A stretch of 64,000 bases of DNA, from the NCBI GenBank assembly GCA_022414725.1, contig CM039464.1:34043763-34107762 (forward strand). Reading direction: 5' to 3'. The notes beneath the pieces were generated by a model. The model saw nothing but the letters and a program-made list of their open reading frames with translations. It was not told the origin of the DNA and did not search any database. Below are positions 52,951 to 63,890 of this stretch, one piece after another; positions within the stretch are counted from its first letter, which is position 1, and each line of letters begins with the position of its first letter. The stretch comes from Microglena sp. YARC (taxonomy: Eukaryota > Chlorophyta > Chlorophyceae > Chlamydomonadales > Chlamydomonadaceae). Both the position numbers and the translations under genes were made by a program.

Positions 52951-55900
52951 GTTTGCATTAGAGTGCGCATTGTGTGTGTATGTGTTTGCATTAGAGTGCG
53001 CATTGTGTGTGTATGTGTTTGCATTAGAGTGCGCATTTGTGTGTGTCATGTAATGTTTGCATTAGAGTGCGCATTGCGTGTGTATGTGTTTGCATTAGAG
53101 TGCGCATTGTGTGTGTATGTGTTTGCATTAGAGTGCGCATTGTGTGTGTATGTGTTTGCATTAGAGTGCGCATTGTGTGTGTGTATGTGTTTGCATTAGA
53201 GGCATGTGTGTGTATGTGGTTTGCATTAGAGTGCGCATTGTGTGTGTATGTGTTTGCATTAGAGTGCGCATTGTGTGTGTATGTGTTTGCATTAGAGTGC
53301 GCATTGGTGTGTGTATGGTGTTTGCATTAGAGTGCGCATTGTGTGTGTATGTGTTTTGCATTAGAGTGCGCATTGTGTGTGTATGTGTTTGCATTAGAGT
53401 GCGCATTGTGTGTGTATGTGTTTGCATTAGAGTGCGCATTGTGTGTGTATGTGTTTGCATTAGAGTGCGCATTGTGTGTGTATGTGTTTGCATTAGAGTG
53501 CGCATTGTGTGTGTATGTGTTTGCATTAGAGTGCGCATTGTGTGTGTAATGTGTTTGCATTAGAGTGCGCATTGTGTGTGTATGGTGTTTGCATTAGAGT
53601 GCGCATTGTGTGTGTATGTGTTTGCATTAGAGTGCGCATTGTGTGTGTATGTGTTGCATTAGAGTGGCGCATTGTGTGTGTATGTGTTTGCATTAGAGTG
53701 CGCATTGTGTGTGTATGTGTTTGCATTAGAGTGCGGCATTGTGTGTGTATGTGTTTGCATTAGAGGTGCGCATTGTGTGTGTATGTGTTTGCATTAGAGT
53801 GCGCATTGTGTGTGTATGTGTTTGCATTAGAGTGCGCATTGTGTGTGTATGTGTTTGCATTAGAGCGCATTTGTGTGTGTATGTGTTTGCATTAGAGTGC
53901 GCATTGTGTGTGTATGTGTTTGCATTAGAGTGCGCATTGTGTGTGTATGTGTTTGCATTAGAGTGCGCATTGTGTGTGTATGTGTTTGCATTAGAGTGCG
54001 CATTGTGTGTGTATGTGTTTGCATTAGAGTGCGCATTGTGTGTGTATGTGTTTGCATTAGAGTGCGCATTGTGTGTGTATGTGTTTGCATTAGAGTGCGC
54101 ATTGTGTGTGTATGTGTTTGCATTAGAGTGCGCATTGTGTGTGTAATGTGTTTGCATTAGAGTGCGCATTGTGTGTGTATGTGTTTGCATTAGAGTGCGC
54201 ATTGTGTGTGTACATGTTTGCATTAGAGTGCGCATTGTGTGTGTATGTGTTTGCATTAGAGTGCGCATTGGTGTGTGTACATGTGTTTGCATTAGAGTGC
54301 GCATTGTGTGTGTATGTGTTTGCATTAGAGTGCGCATTGTGTGTGTATGTGTTTGCATTAGAGTGCGCATTGTGTGTGTATGTGTTTGCATTAGAGTGCG
54401 CATTGTGTGTGTATGTGTTTGCATTAGAGTGCGCATTGTGTGTGTATGTGTTTGCATTAGAGTGCGCATTGTGTGTGTATGTGTTTGCATTAGAGTGCGC
54501 ATTGTGTGTGTATGTGTTTGCATTAGAGTGCGCATTGTGTGTGTATGTGTTTGCATTAGAGTGCGCATTGTGTGTGTATGTGTTTGCATTAGAGTGCGCA
54601 TTGTGTGTGTATGTGTTTGCATTAGAGTGCGCATTGTGTGTGTATGTGTTTGCATTAGAGTGCGCATTGTGTGTGTATGTGTTTGCATTAGAGTGCGCAT
54701 TGTGTGTGTATGTGTTTGCATTAGAGTGCGCATTGTGTGTGTACATGTGTTTGCATTAGAGTGCGCATTGTGTGTGTATGTGTTTGCATTAGAGTGCGCA
54801 TTGTGTGTGTATGTGTTTGCATTAGAGTGCGCATTGTGTGTGTATGTGTTTGCATTAGAGTGCGCATTGTGTGTGTACATGTGTTTGCATTAGAGTGCGC
54901 ATTGTGTGTGTATGTGTTTGGCATTAGAGTGCGCATTGTGTGTGTATGTGTTTGCATTAGATGTGCGCATTGTGTGTGTATGTGTTTGCATTAGAGTGCG
55001 CATTGTGTGTGTATGTGTTTGCATTAGAGTGCGCATTGTGTGTGTAGCATGTGTGCATTAGAGTGCATTGTGTGTGTATTAGAGTGCGCATTGTGTGTGT
55101 ATGTGTTTGCATTAGAGTGCGCATTGTGTGTGTATGTGTTTGCATTAGAGTGCGCATTGTGTGTGTATGTGTTTGCATTAGAGTGCGCATTGTGTGTGTA
55201 TGTGTTTGCATTAGAGTGCGCATTGTGTGTGTATGTGTTTGCATTAGAGTGCGCATTGTGTGTGTATGTGTTTGCATTAGAGTGCGCATTGTGTGTGTAT
55301 GTGTTTGCATTAGAGTGCGCATTGTGTGTGTATGTGTTTGCATTAGAGTGCGCATTGTGTGTGTATGTGTTTGCATTAGAGTGCGCATTGTGTGTGTATG
55401 TGTTTGCATTAGAGTGCGCATTGTGTGTGTATGTGTTTGCATTAGAGTGCGCATTGTGTGTGTATGTGTTTGCATTAGAGTGCGCATTGTGTGTGTATGT
55501 GTTTGCATTAGAGTGCGCATTGTGTGTGTATGTGTTTGCATTAGAGTGCGCATGTGTGTGTGTACATGTGTTTGCATTAGATTGCGCATTGTGTGTGTAC
55601 ATGTTTGCATTAGAGTGCGCATTGTGTGTGTATGTGTTTGCATTAGAGTGCGCATTGTGTGTGTATGTGTTTGCATTAGAGTGCGCATTGTGTGTTGTGT
55701 AATGTGTTTGCATTAGAGTGCGCATTGTGTGTGTATGTGTTTGCATTAGAGTGCGCATTGTGTGTGTATGTGTTTGCATTAGAGTGCGCATTGTGTGTGT
55801 ATGTGTTTGCATTAGAGTGCGCATTGTGTGTGTATGTGTTTGCATTAGAGTGCGCATTGTGTGTGTATGTGTTTGCATTAGAGTGCGCATTGTGTGTGTA

Positions 55901-58300
55901 TGTGTTTGCATTAGAGTGCGCATTGTGTGTGTATGTGTTTGCATTAGAGTGCGCATTGTGTGTGTATGTGTTTGCATTAGAGTGCGCATTGTGTGTGTAT
56001 TGTGTTTGCATTAGAGTGCGCATTGTGTGTGTATGTGTTTGCATTAGAGTGCGCATTGTGTGTGTATGTGTTTGCATTAGAGTGCGCATTGTGTGTGTAT
56101 GTGTTTGCATTAGAGTGCGCATTGTGTGTGTATGTGTTTGCATTAGAGTGCGCATTGTGTGTGTATGTGTTTGCATTAGAGTGCGCATTGTGTGTGTATG
56201 TGTTTGCATTAGAGTGCGCATTGTGTGTGTATGTGTTTGCATTAGAGTGCGCATTGTGTGTGTATGTGTTTGCATTAGAGTGCGCATTGTGTGTGTATGT
56301 GTTTGCATTAGAGTGCGCATTGTGTGTGTATGTGTTTGCATTAGAGTGCGCATTGTGTGTGTACATGTTTGCATTAGAGTGCGCATTGTGTGTGTATGTG
56401 TTTGCATTAGAGTGCGCATTGTGTGTGTATGTGTTTGCATTAGAGTGCGCATTGTGTGTGTAATGTGTTTGCATTAGAGTGCGCATTGTGTGTGTACATG
56501 TGTTTGCATTAGAGTGCGCATTGTGTGTGTATGTGTTTGCATTAGAGTGCGCATTGTGTGTGTATGTGTTGCATTAGTGCGCATTGTGTGTGTATGTGTT
56601 TGCATTAGAGTGCGCATTGTGTGTGTATGTGTTTGCATTAGAGTGCGCATTGTGTGTGTATGTGTTTGCATTAGAGTGCGCATTGTGTGTGTATGTGTTT
56701 GCATTAGAGTGCGCATTGTGTGTGTATGTGTTTGCATTAGAGTGCGCATTGTGTGTGTATGTGTTTGCATTAGAGTGCGCATTGTGTGTGTATGTGTTTG
56801 CATTAGAGTGCGCATTGTGTGTGTATGTGTTTGCATTAGAGTGCGCATTGTGTGTGTATGTGTTTGCATTAGAGTGCGCATTGTGTGTGTATGTGTTTGC
56901 ATTAGAGTGCGCATTGTGTGTGTATGTGTTTGCATTAGAGTGCGCATTGTGTGTGTATGTGTTTGCATTAGAGTGCGCATTGTGTGTGTAATGTGTTTGC
57001 ATTAGAGTGCGCATTGTGTGTGTATGTGTTTGCATTAGAGTGCGCATTGTGTGTGTATGTGTTTGCATTAGAGTGCGCATTGTGTGTGTATGTGTTTGCA
57101 TTAGAGTGCGCATTGTGTGTGTACATGTGTTTGCATTAGAGTGCGCATTGTATGTGTGTGTATGTGTTTGCATTAGAAGTGCGCATTGTGTGTGTATGTG
57201 TTTGCATTAGAGTGCGCATTGCATTGTGTGTATGTGTTTGCATTAGAGTGCGCATTGTGTGTGTATGTGTTTGCATTAGAGTGCGCATTGTGTGTGTATG
57301 TGTTTGCATTAGAGTGCGCATTGTGTGTGTATGGTGTTTGCATTAGAGTGCGCATTGTGTGTGTATGTGTTTGCATTAGAGTGCGCATTGTGTGTGTATG
57401 TGTTTGCATTAGAGTGCGCATTGTGTGTGTATGTGTTTGCATTAGAGTGCGCATTGTGTGTGTATGTGTTTGCATTAGAGTGCGCATTGTGTGTGTATGT
57501 GTTTGCATTAGAGTGCGCATTGTGTGTGTATGTGTTTGCATTAGAGTGCGCATTGTGTGTGTATGTGTTTTTGCATTAGAGTGCGCATTGTGTGTGTATG
57601 TGTTTGCATTAGAGTGCGCATTGTGTGTGTATGTGTTTGCATTAGAGTGCGCATTGTGTGTGTATGTGTTTGCATTAGAGTGCGCATTGTGTGTGTATGT
57701 GTTTGCATTAGAGTGCGCATTGTGTGTGTATGTGTTTGCATTAGAGTGCGCATTGTGTGTGTATGTGTTTGCATTAGAGTGCGCATTGTGTGTGTATGTG
57801 TTTGCATTAGAGTGCGCATTGTGTGTGTATGTGTTTGCATTAGAGTGCGCATTGTGTGTGTATGTGTTTGCATTAGAGTGCGCATTGTGTGTGTATGTGT
57901 TTGCATTAGAGTGCGCATTGTGTGTGTATGTGTTGCATTAGAGTGCGCATTGTGTGTGTATGTGTTTGCATTAGAGTGCGCATTGTGTGTGTATGTGTTT
58001 GCATTAGAGTGCGCATTGTGTGTGTATGTGTTTGCATTAGAGTGCGCATTGTGTGTGTATGTGTTTGCATTAGAGTGCGCATTGTGTGTGTATGTGTTTG
58101 CATTAGAGTGCGCATTGTGTGTGTATGTGTTTGCATTAGAGTGCGCATTGTGTGTGTATGTGTTTGCATTAGAGTGCGTGTGTGTGTGTGTGTTTGCATT
58201 AGAGTGCGCATTGTGTGTGTATGTGTTTGCATTAGAGTGCGCATTGTGTGTGTATGTGTTTGCATAAGAGTGTACATTGTGTGTGTATGCATAAGAGTGC
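52951..58300 (+). repeat. 33-bp minisatellite, regular half
   Basis: About 160 copies of the same 33-bp unit, nearly all identical. Recurrent variants are ACATGTG in place of ATGTG, a TAATG form and rare 4-bp losses; they recur at intervals, which suggests larger blocks were copied. The open frames ([33 protein letters not shown] types) arise because 33 is a multiple of three. Confidence 0.95.
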
Positions 58301-58520
58301 TCACGAGAGCAATTCCCACACCCTTGTATGTGTTTGCATGACAGTGCGCAAGACAGCATGTATTTTGAAAAATTCTGCGCATTGTGTGTGTACGTTCGAA
58401 TAAGAGTGCTCAAAAGAGCATGTGTTTTGAACTATCCCGCGCATGGTGTGTGTACGTGTTTGCGTTAGAGTGCGCAAGAGAGCGATTCTCACACCCTGCC
58501 CTGGAGTAACAAGAGAGCAT
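58301..58520 (+). repeat. degenerate long-period edge of the 33-bp array
   Basis: Three units of about 85 bp keep GTGTGTACGTGTTTGCGTTA and GAGTGCGCAAGAGAGC plus extra sequence (CATGTATTTTGAAAAATTCT, GCGATTCTCACACCC). They look like ancestral longer units from which the 33-bp unit was cut down. Confidence 0.6.
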
Positions 58521-58524
58521 ATTT

Positions 58525-58592
58525 TTTGAAAGGTTTTTCACCCAGGAAGAGGAACCCCGTACACAAACCAGCGCCACCAAGGATTCAGAAAG
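58525..58592 (-). repeat. ~65-bp dispersed repeat, reverse copy
   Basis: GGTTTTTCACCCAGGAAGAG and AACCAGCGCCACCAAGGATT. Confidence 0.6.
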
Positions 58593-58639
58593 AAAGGCGG
58601 AGAACTTCATATATAATGTTATAACAGTCAGTCTGTTTC

Positions 58640-58845
58640 AGTGATACAATTGGTCTAGTGGTACACCAAATCGCTGAAACGAAGCAGGGTCGGAGATTCG
58701 ATTCCCCCTACGGTCACCCTCAGCGTTGCAGGTCGTTGTCAACCGCGATGGTAGCTTGTCCAGTCGAGGTGGTAGACCGTTCTCTGCCCGCGTACGACGG
58801 GTTCCCTTAATACCACGCCCCACCAGGCGTTATCATTACCTTTAT
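58640..58845 (+). mobile_element. tRNA-derived SINE-like repeat
   Basis: Box-A-like TGGTCTAGTGGTA (58651) and box-B-like GAGATTCGATTCCC (58694) head a body with GCAGGTCGTTGTCAACCGCG, ATGGTAGCTTGTCCAGTCGA and GCGTTATCATTACC. The reversed copy at 60775-60985 keeps both head and body. Confidence 0.7.
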
Positions 58846-58856
58846 TGTACGTTGTA

Positions 58857-58930
58857 ACAGTCTAGGGGTAGACCAAATAGGCTAAAGGGACTTGCCCAAC
58901 CATGACAGGAGGGGCTATAACAATAAAGGA
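58857..58930 (+). repeat. dispersed repeat (CAGTCCAGGGGTAG family)
   Basis: CAGTCTAGGGGTAGACCAAA and GGCTAAAGGGACTTGCCCAA, the cleanest copy in the window. Confidence 0.7.
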
Positions 58931-59155
58931 CTGAACAAGTCCTATGCAGCGTTACAAGCGACGCGGGGAATTGGCTGAGTGTGCTGGCAACGGAACGGCA
59001 GGTGGCAATGATGGAGCTGACCGAAGCCAGTTAGTTATGAGACAGTTGGCTCACGTGTCAGGCTTCGTCGTCAGTCGGTTGGTCGGACGGTCGGTTGGAC
59101 GGTCGGTCGGTCGGACGGACAAAGGGGGAAATCTGGGGGCTCCCGCCCACCAGGA
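58931..59155 (+). repeat. ~215-bp dispersed repeat, copy 3
   Basis: As 31695-31908, with an internal GGTCGGTCGGACGG expansion at 59085-59120. Confidence 0.65.
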
Positions 59156-59990
59156 GAACCAAAAAGAACAGATGTCATATGATTTGTCAAAGATGAAGCC
59201 CTCCTTTAAGTTCCAAAGAGTCATTATCGGTTGCATTTAAATTCAAAAGGGGGGGGGGGGGGGGGGGGTACACTTAAAAGGAAGGTGATTAAATGAATTA
59301 GAATTAGTTCACTCTCAGGCCACACTTTAAAGAGCCACTATGTATGGCATTTAAAAGTAATGAGAACGCCTGGTTGGGCGCGGTATTAAGAGAGCCCTGT
59401 CTTACGGTGGTAGAGAATGGGCTGGTACTACCTGGACAAAGATTCCATGGCGGTTTATAAATGTATGGAATATTAAATAACAAACATAGAACACCCACCA
59501 TTCAAAGACGGCGAGCAGCAAAATATATATCAAATATGTAACATATAAATGTAGGTAACATAACATAGCATAACATAACATAACATAACTTAACAGAACT
59601 TAACATAACATAACATTCACTATCGGCGAGCAGCAAAATATACATGTAGCATATAAATGTATGTAACACAACATAACATACATCAGAGCTTTTTCTTGTT
59701 CCAGAAATGGGGTCTTCTGGTAATGATCAGGAATTTGGTGTCTTTCAAGATTGGACTCCTGGCAGCAATTTGTTTGGGCGGACTGAAGGGCCAGCCCAAG
59801 GGGGTTGGGGGGCGGGGCCGAGATTTGAGTCTTGTTGTAGCAGAAGGTTGGGCCAAAACAGGGTCGCAGGTAGCGATCGCTACTGGTAGTGGGGGGAAAT
59901 GTAACATGGGAAATCATGCAGCCCGATGCTACATGTTGTTACCTTCCCAACTGTTCCACCTGAGCGTATGGTAGCCCAATATAAAACAGG
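59156..59990. other. no gene recognised
   Basis: Holds a G run (59250-59268), a reversed SINE body fragment (59355-59460) and AACAT-type microsatellite (59540-59690). The open frames at 59657-59974 have no features I recognise. Confidence 0.45.
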
Positions 59991-60430
59991 GTAAAAATCC
60001 TGAGGGTTAACACTGGAACCAATAAACAAAATCAAACTCAATAAAATAAAATAAAATAAAATTGAAGCCAATCAAATCATTTCCATGCAACACATTAAAA
60101 CATTCATTCATTCATTCGGGACGCGATGCCAGGCGCCCTTCATCCTGAGGGTTAACACTGGACCCAATAAATAAATTTAAATTAAATCAAATTGAAGAAA
60201 ATCAAATCAAATCAATACAACACATTAAAACATCCATTCAAACGGAACGCGCCGCCACGCACTCTTCATCCTGAGAGTTGACACTGGACCCAATAAATTT
60301 AATTTAATTTAATAAAATACAATTGAAGCAAATCAAATCAAATAAATGCAACACATTAAAAAGACTCATCCATTCGGAACGCGCTGCCATGCACCCTTCA
60401 TACTGAGGGTTATCACTAGACCCACCGAGG
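59991..60430 (+). repeat. ~125-bp tandem repeat, about 3.5 copies
   Basis: Units share GAGGGTTAACACTGGACCCA, AATAAA runs, GCAACACATTAAAA and a CATTCGGAACGCG block. Confidence 0.85.
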
Positions 60431-60436
60431 CTTATC

Positions 60437-60622
60437 TTTTCAGATACCAGGAGCAGCTTCTAAGCAGCTGCTCGAGTCAAGCACAGGGCTAAGCCCCAAG
60501 ATTTGAGCAGTTCTGGACAGCTGATTGTCCCGGCTTCGAGGTGCACGAGCGAGGTTGGTTTAGTTTTGTCTGAATAGCCATTCAGGGGAGCTTCCTAGAA
60601 GCTGCTGCTCGTAGCCGAAAAG
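60437..60622 (+). mobile_element. MITE (CGGCTACGAGCAGC family)
   Basis: TTTTCAGATACCAGGAGCAG to AGAAGCTGCTGCTCGTAGCC then GAAAA, with GCAGTTCTGGACAGCTGATT and CAGGGGAGCTTCC inside. It sits at the edge of the preceding tandem array and is the best full-length guide to the family. Confidence 0.75.
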
Positions 60623-60774
60623 AAAAACACTGGACCCAACCCACTGTTTTTGTAACTGCAACGCGTCGCAAATTGTGCGACTCGGTGCGACCCCGGTGCG
60701 ATGCGCTGCCCCCCTAAGCACGCAGCGCGCAAAGCGCGGAGTCTGAAGGGTTCGGATGGGCATTCTAAAAAAAT

Positions 60775-60985
60775 GGTAATGATAACGCCTGGTGGGGCGT
60801 GGTGTTAAGGGAGCCCGTCGTACACGGGTAGAGAGCGGTCTTCTACCTCAACTGGACAAGCTACCATCGCGGTTGACAACGACCTGCAACACTAAGAGCA
60901 ACCGTAGGGGGAATCGAACTCCCGACTCTTCCTCCTCAGAGTGCTGTGGGCATTCTAACTGGTTCAGCTAGACCCATGCTACGCC
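60775..60985 (-). mobile_element. tRNA-derived SINE-like repeat, reverse orientation
   Basis: AATGATAACGCCTGGTGGGG at the left, GGGGGAATCGAACTCCCGAC (box B reversed) and GGTTCAGCTAGACCCATGC (box A reversed) at the right. Confidence 0.72.
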
Positions 60986-61084
60986 ATGCAACGACAGAAT
61001 GGCAGCGTGTTGCACACAAAAGAAAACAGGACCCACCTGAATTGCATGTTCACATGAGGTAGCCAGAACCTGTGGCGAAGTAGG

Positions 61085-61140
61085 TTTAGGGTTTAGGGTT
61101 TAGGGCGTAGGGTGCACTGTGCAGGGTTTAGGGTTTAGGA
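61085..61140 (+). repeat. interstitial TTTAGGG-type telomere-like tract
   Basis: Three GGTTTAG units, then a diverged TAGGGCGTAGGGTGCACTGT gap and two more units. The 7-bp unit is that of plants and many green algae. Confidence 0.7.
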
Positions 61141-61249
61141 TTGTGGTCAATGTTTGGTGGTGGATGGAGGTTGGAAGGAAAGCAGAGACACTACAAGTGC
61201 CCTAAACATGTTAACATCAAGTAGCTAGAATCCAGGGATTTATGTTCCG

Positions 61250-61470
61250 TAACATATTACAATCGTAATATTATACCCCGTTTTGGCCAAAATTATCGGA
61301 ATAAGAGACCTAAAAACAAAACTGAAATTTACTTAAATTGACTAAAATCGACCAAATTTGAATTTTAATACGAAAATCGACTAAAATCGTTAAGTAAATG
61401 CTGTCCTGGGAGGAGGCAAATACAAAAACGTAATCAGATTTGCTTTTATCAGATTTGAAAAATATATCAT
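61250..61470 (+). repeat. diverged copy of the TATATATAGCGATC family
   Basis: CCCCGTTTTGGCCAAAATTA, TCCTGGGAGGAGGC and TTATCAGATTTGAAAAA are kept; the AATTGACTAAAATCGAC middle differs. Confidence 0.5.
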
Positions 61471-61604
61471 TGCTAGAATCTGTGTACTACACAGATTCTA
61501 GCTACCGGAACCAGAATAGCTGTGAAAAGGGGGGGCTTCAAAAACGTAAAAACTGACTGTGTAGAAGTATATATCATGGTCAGTGCTAATGGATGGAGCT
61601 GGGC

Positions 61605-61725
61605 TGGAGCCATTTACGATTTGTTGGGGTTCAGTTCACCAGTGCTTGTTTCTGAAACTGCCGTTCCTGTTTTTTAGGTTGGGCAAGTTCCCATAGCCTG
61701 TTTGTTAACCCCTGGACTGTAAAAT
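61605..61725 (-). repeat. dispersed repeat (CAGTCCAGGGGTAG family), reverse copy
   Basis: CGATTTGTTGGGGTTCAGTT and CCCCTGGACTGTAA. Confidence 0.62.
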
Positions 61726-61844
61726 TACACACATGATGGATGGAGCTGGGCAAAAGTCTTATTGCTAGGATGGAGCTACATTTCCGGTAGGACGGAGTTG
61801 TCCTGAATGTTTAGCTGAGGATTTGGTAATAAGCTCAAGGGGGG

Positions 61845-62252
61845 CCGCTTCACTGTTTCATTCTGGGCTACTCATGTCAGCTTACCCCCAGCTTTGATAG
61901 CCAGCCACTGAGTCAAACCCAATGCTTGTAGCTGCATTGGAATACCTGCCATATCAGCTTTCAGACACACAAGCTAGCTTCAGGTTTGGCCCAAGGACAG
62001 GGAAATGGAGCTGCCTAGAAGCTGCTATATGTAGCCCAAGAAAGGAGCTGCCTAGAAGCCCCATACAGTGCTTTTCTTTTCAGCTATTTTAGCAGCTTCT
62101 AGGCAGCTACCTGAGGCAGCCACAGTGCCACTCCCAAATGTCTCAGCAGTTCTGGACAGCTGGTTTTGCCAGCTTCAAGGTGCACTAGGTCGCATTAGGT
62201 TTGGCTGAATAGCACGTCAGGGGAGCTGCCTACAAGCTGCTGCTCATAGCTG
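61845..62252 (+). mobile_element. MITE fragment and full MITE (CGGCTACGAGCAGC family)
   Basis: A diverged copy ends at about 62040 (GGAGCTGCCTAGAAGCTGCT) and a full one runs 62077-62252 (TTTTCAGCTATTTTAGCAGC to TACAAGCTGCTGCTCATAGC). Confidence 0.65.
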
Positions 62253-62295
62253 TTTATTATTACAGAGTTAAATTATCATTGAAGCACAAACTCAG

Positions 62296-62413
62296 GGCCC
62301 CCGTCGGTTAAACGATTGTTTAGGGTTCAGTTCATCAGTGCTTTTTCTTTTTAAACTCTTCCCAACGGTTGGGCAAGTCCCCTTAGCCTATTTGGCTTAC
62401 CCCTGGACTGTAA
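62296..62413 (-). repeat. dispersed repeat (CAGTCCAGGGGTAG family), reverse copy, with CATA run
   Basis: GTTCAGTTCATCAGTGCTTT and TTACCCCTGGACTGTAACAT, then (CATA)n at 62414-62446. Confidence 0.65.
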
Positions 62414-62607
62414 CATACATACATACATACATACATACATACATACAGCTGGAAAAAATGTATTGTTGCTTTGGCCTCATCTCACCTACAATCTGAGAAT
62501 CTAAATGTGTTGGACTCACCAGAAGGGGCAGGAGAAGAGCTCTCAGTATATAGGCAGCAGGCGGGCTGAAGGTGTGGGGATGGCCCATGGGGGGGGGGGG
62601 GGGGGGG

Positions 62608-62960
62608 AGTTGCACTGTTGCAACCACTTGCAAGGTGCCTGGATGCGGTACAGACTTCCTGGGTCGGAATCCTGCTGGTGGTTTTCCCAAGTTTCTGTGG
62701 GTGTGGCACTGGGGGATGAGTTACACTATTGCAGCCACTTGCAACTTGCCTGGGTGCGGTACAGACTTCCTGGGTTGGAATCCTGCTGGTGGTGCTCCCT
62801 AGTTTCTGTGGATGTCGCACTAGGGGATGAGTTGCACTGGTGTAGCCACTTGCCACTTGCTAGGATGCGGCACAGACTTCCTGGGTTGAAAATCTGCTAG
62901 TGGTGTTCCCTAGTTGCTGTAGGTGTGGCAATGGGGGATGGATTGTATCCTGAAGGCAGT
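62608..62960 (+). repeat. ~108-bp tandem repeat, about 3.3 copies
   Basis: Units share TGCGGTACAGACTTCCTGGG, GAATCCTGCTGGTGGT and CACTGGGGGATGAGTT. A G run (62590-62606) precedes. Confidence 0.85.
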
Positions 62961-63111
62961 CAGACACCCTAAGGTGCATACAGCCATGGAACAGTTCTTC
63001 CTTATCTTCCTCCGGATGCTGCGATGGACAGATACAAGTGGCCCAAGCTCATGGACAGTGGCTGCAACCCGCAACGGGGGGTGGTTGTTGGTGGAGGACC
63101 AGGGCTTTTCT

Positions 63112-63277
63112 ATTTAGCTTTGCGCAGCAGCTTCTAGGCAGCTCCCTGAGCCAGCCACTGGGTTACACCCAAATATGTCAGCAATTCTGGACAGCTGGTC
63201 CTATCAGCTTCAAGGTGCACTGAATTGCGTCAGGTTTGGCTGAATAGCCAGTCTGAGGACCCGCCTAGATGCTGAAA
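63112..63277 (+). mobile_element. MITE (CGGCTACGAGCAGC family)
   Basis: CGCAGCAGCTTCTAGGCAGC to a decayed right end (CCGCCTAGATGCTGAAAA). Interior as in the other copies. Confidence 0.65.
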
Positions 63278-63496
63278 ATACAAACACTGTGGAGGACTGA
63301 AGGTGGAGGTTCTGGATGTCTCTCCTGTGCTGCCTGCTGGATGTTGTGCTGCCTGCTGGTTCTGTCACCTGGATGTGTCTGCCCTTCTGTCTGCTGTGTC
63401 TACCTAGTGTGCCCAGGAGATGTTAGTGCATGTGTGTCTGCCTCTCTGGGCGTTCAGAAACTTGCATCAATTTGGTTGAGCATAAGTCAGCTGTCG

Positions 63497-63890
63497 GACC
63501 AAGGCCGAGGGAGTTATCAGCAAGAACAGAAGCGAAACGGTTCGGCTAGCTGAAGGTTTTGAATGGCGTAAATCTGGAGCAGAAATGGGGATAGAGGAAG
63601 TAGGGGTGGCGAGAAGCACGGTCAGCCGGTATGCGACAGCTTGAGTGCCTTGAGGTTCTTGGGGTCGTGCCTTGGTAGGAAAAGTCCCGGAAGGCCCGAA
63701 TTAGATACTCTCGGCGCATGGCAGCATGTGGGAATCAGCCTTGGCAAGAGAGCAAGGGCAAGGGGAGCAAGAGCGACAAGTGAAGGGGGCTACGAAAGAT
63801 TGGCGGTTTCGAACGAAGATACGAACACAGATATGGGTAAGTTGGACCCGGATTTACTCGAGAAGGAGGCATTTTCTGCAGGAATTTTTT
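63497..63890 (+). pseudogene. Tc1/mariner-like transposase relic (N-terminal HTH)
   Basis: Translations in neighbouring frames line up as RPRELSARTEAKRFG, then AEGFEWRKSGAEMGIEEVGV and ARSTVSRYATA, then GRKSPGRPELDTLG. R-E-L-S-x-x-x-R-A-x-I, I-G-x-x-x-G-V-x-x-S-T-V-S-R and a following G-R-P are the paired helix-turn-helix and GRPR-like link of Tc1/mariner transposases. At least two frame changes are needed, and the catalytic DDE part is not visible before the window ends. Confidence 0.45.

Noticed and set aside
47859..58413. Many open frames of 60-384 codons with CVCIRVRIV or THTMRTLMQ repeats
   Set aside because: They are translations of a 33-bp minisatellite in all frames, with no start context, domain or variation pattern of a gene.
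59657..59974. 105-codon + frame
   Set aside because: Overlaps a minus-strand frame of the same length; no motif, no repeat conservation and no splice sites of note.
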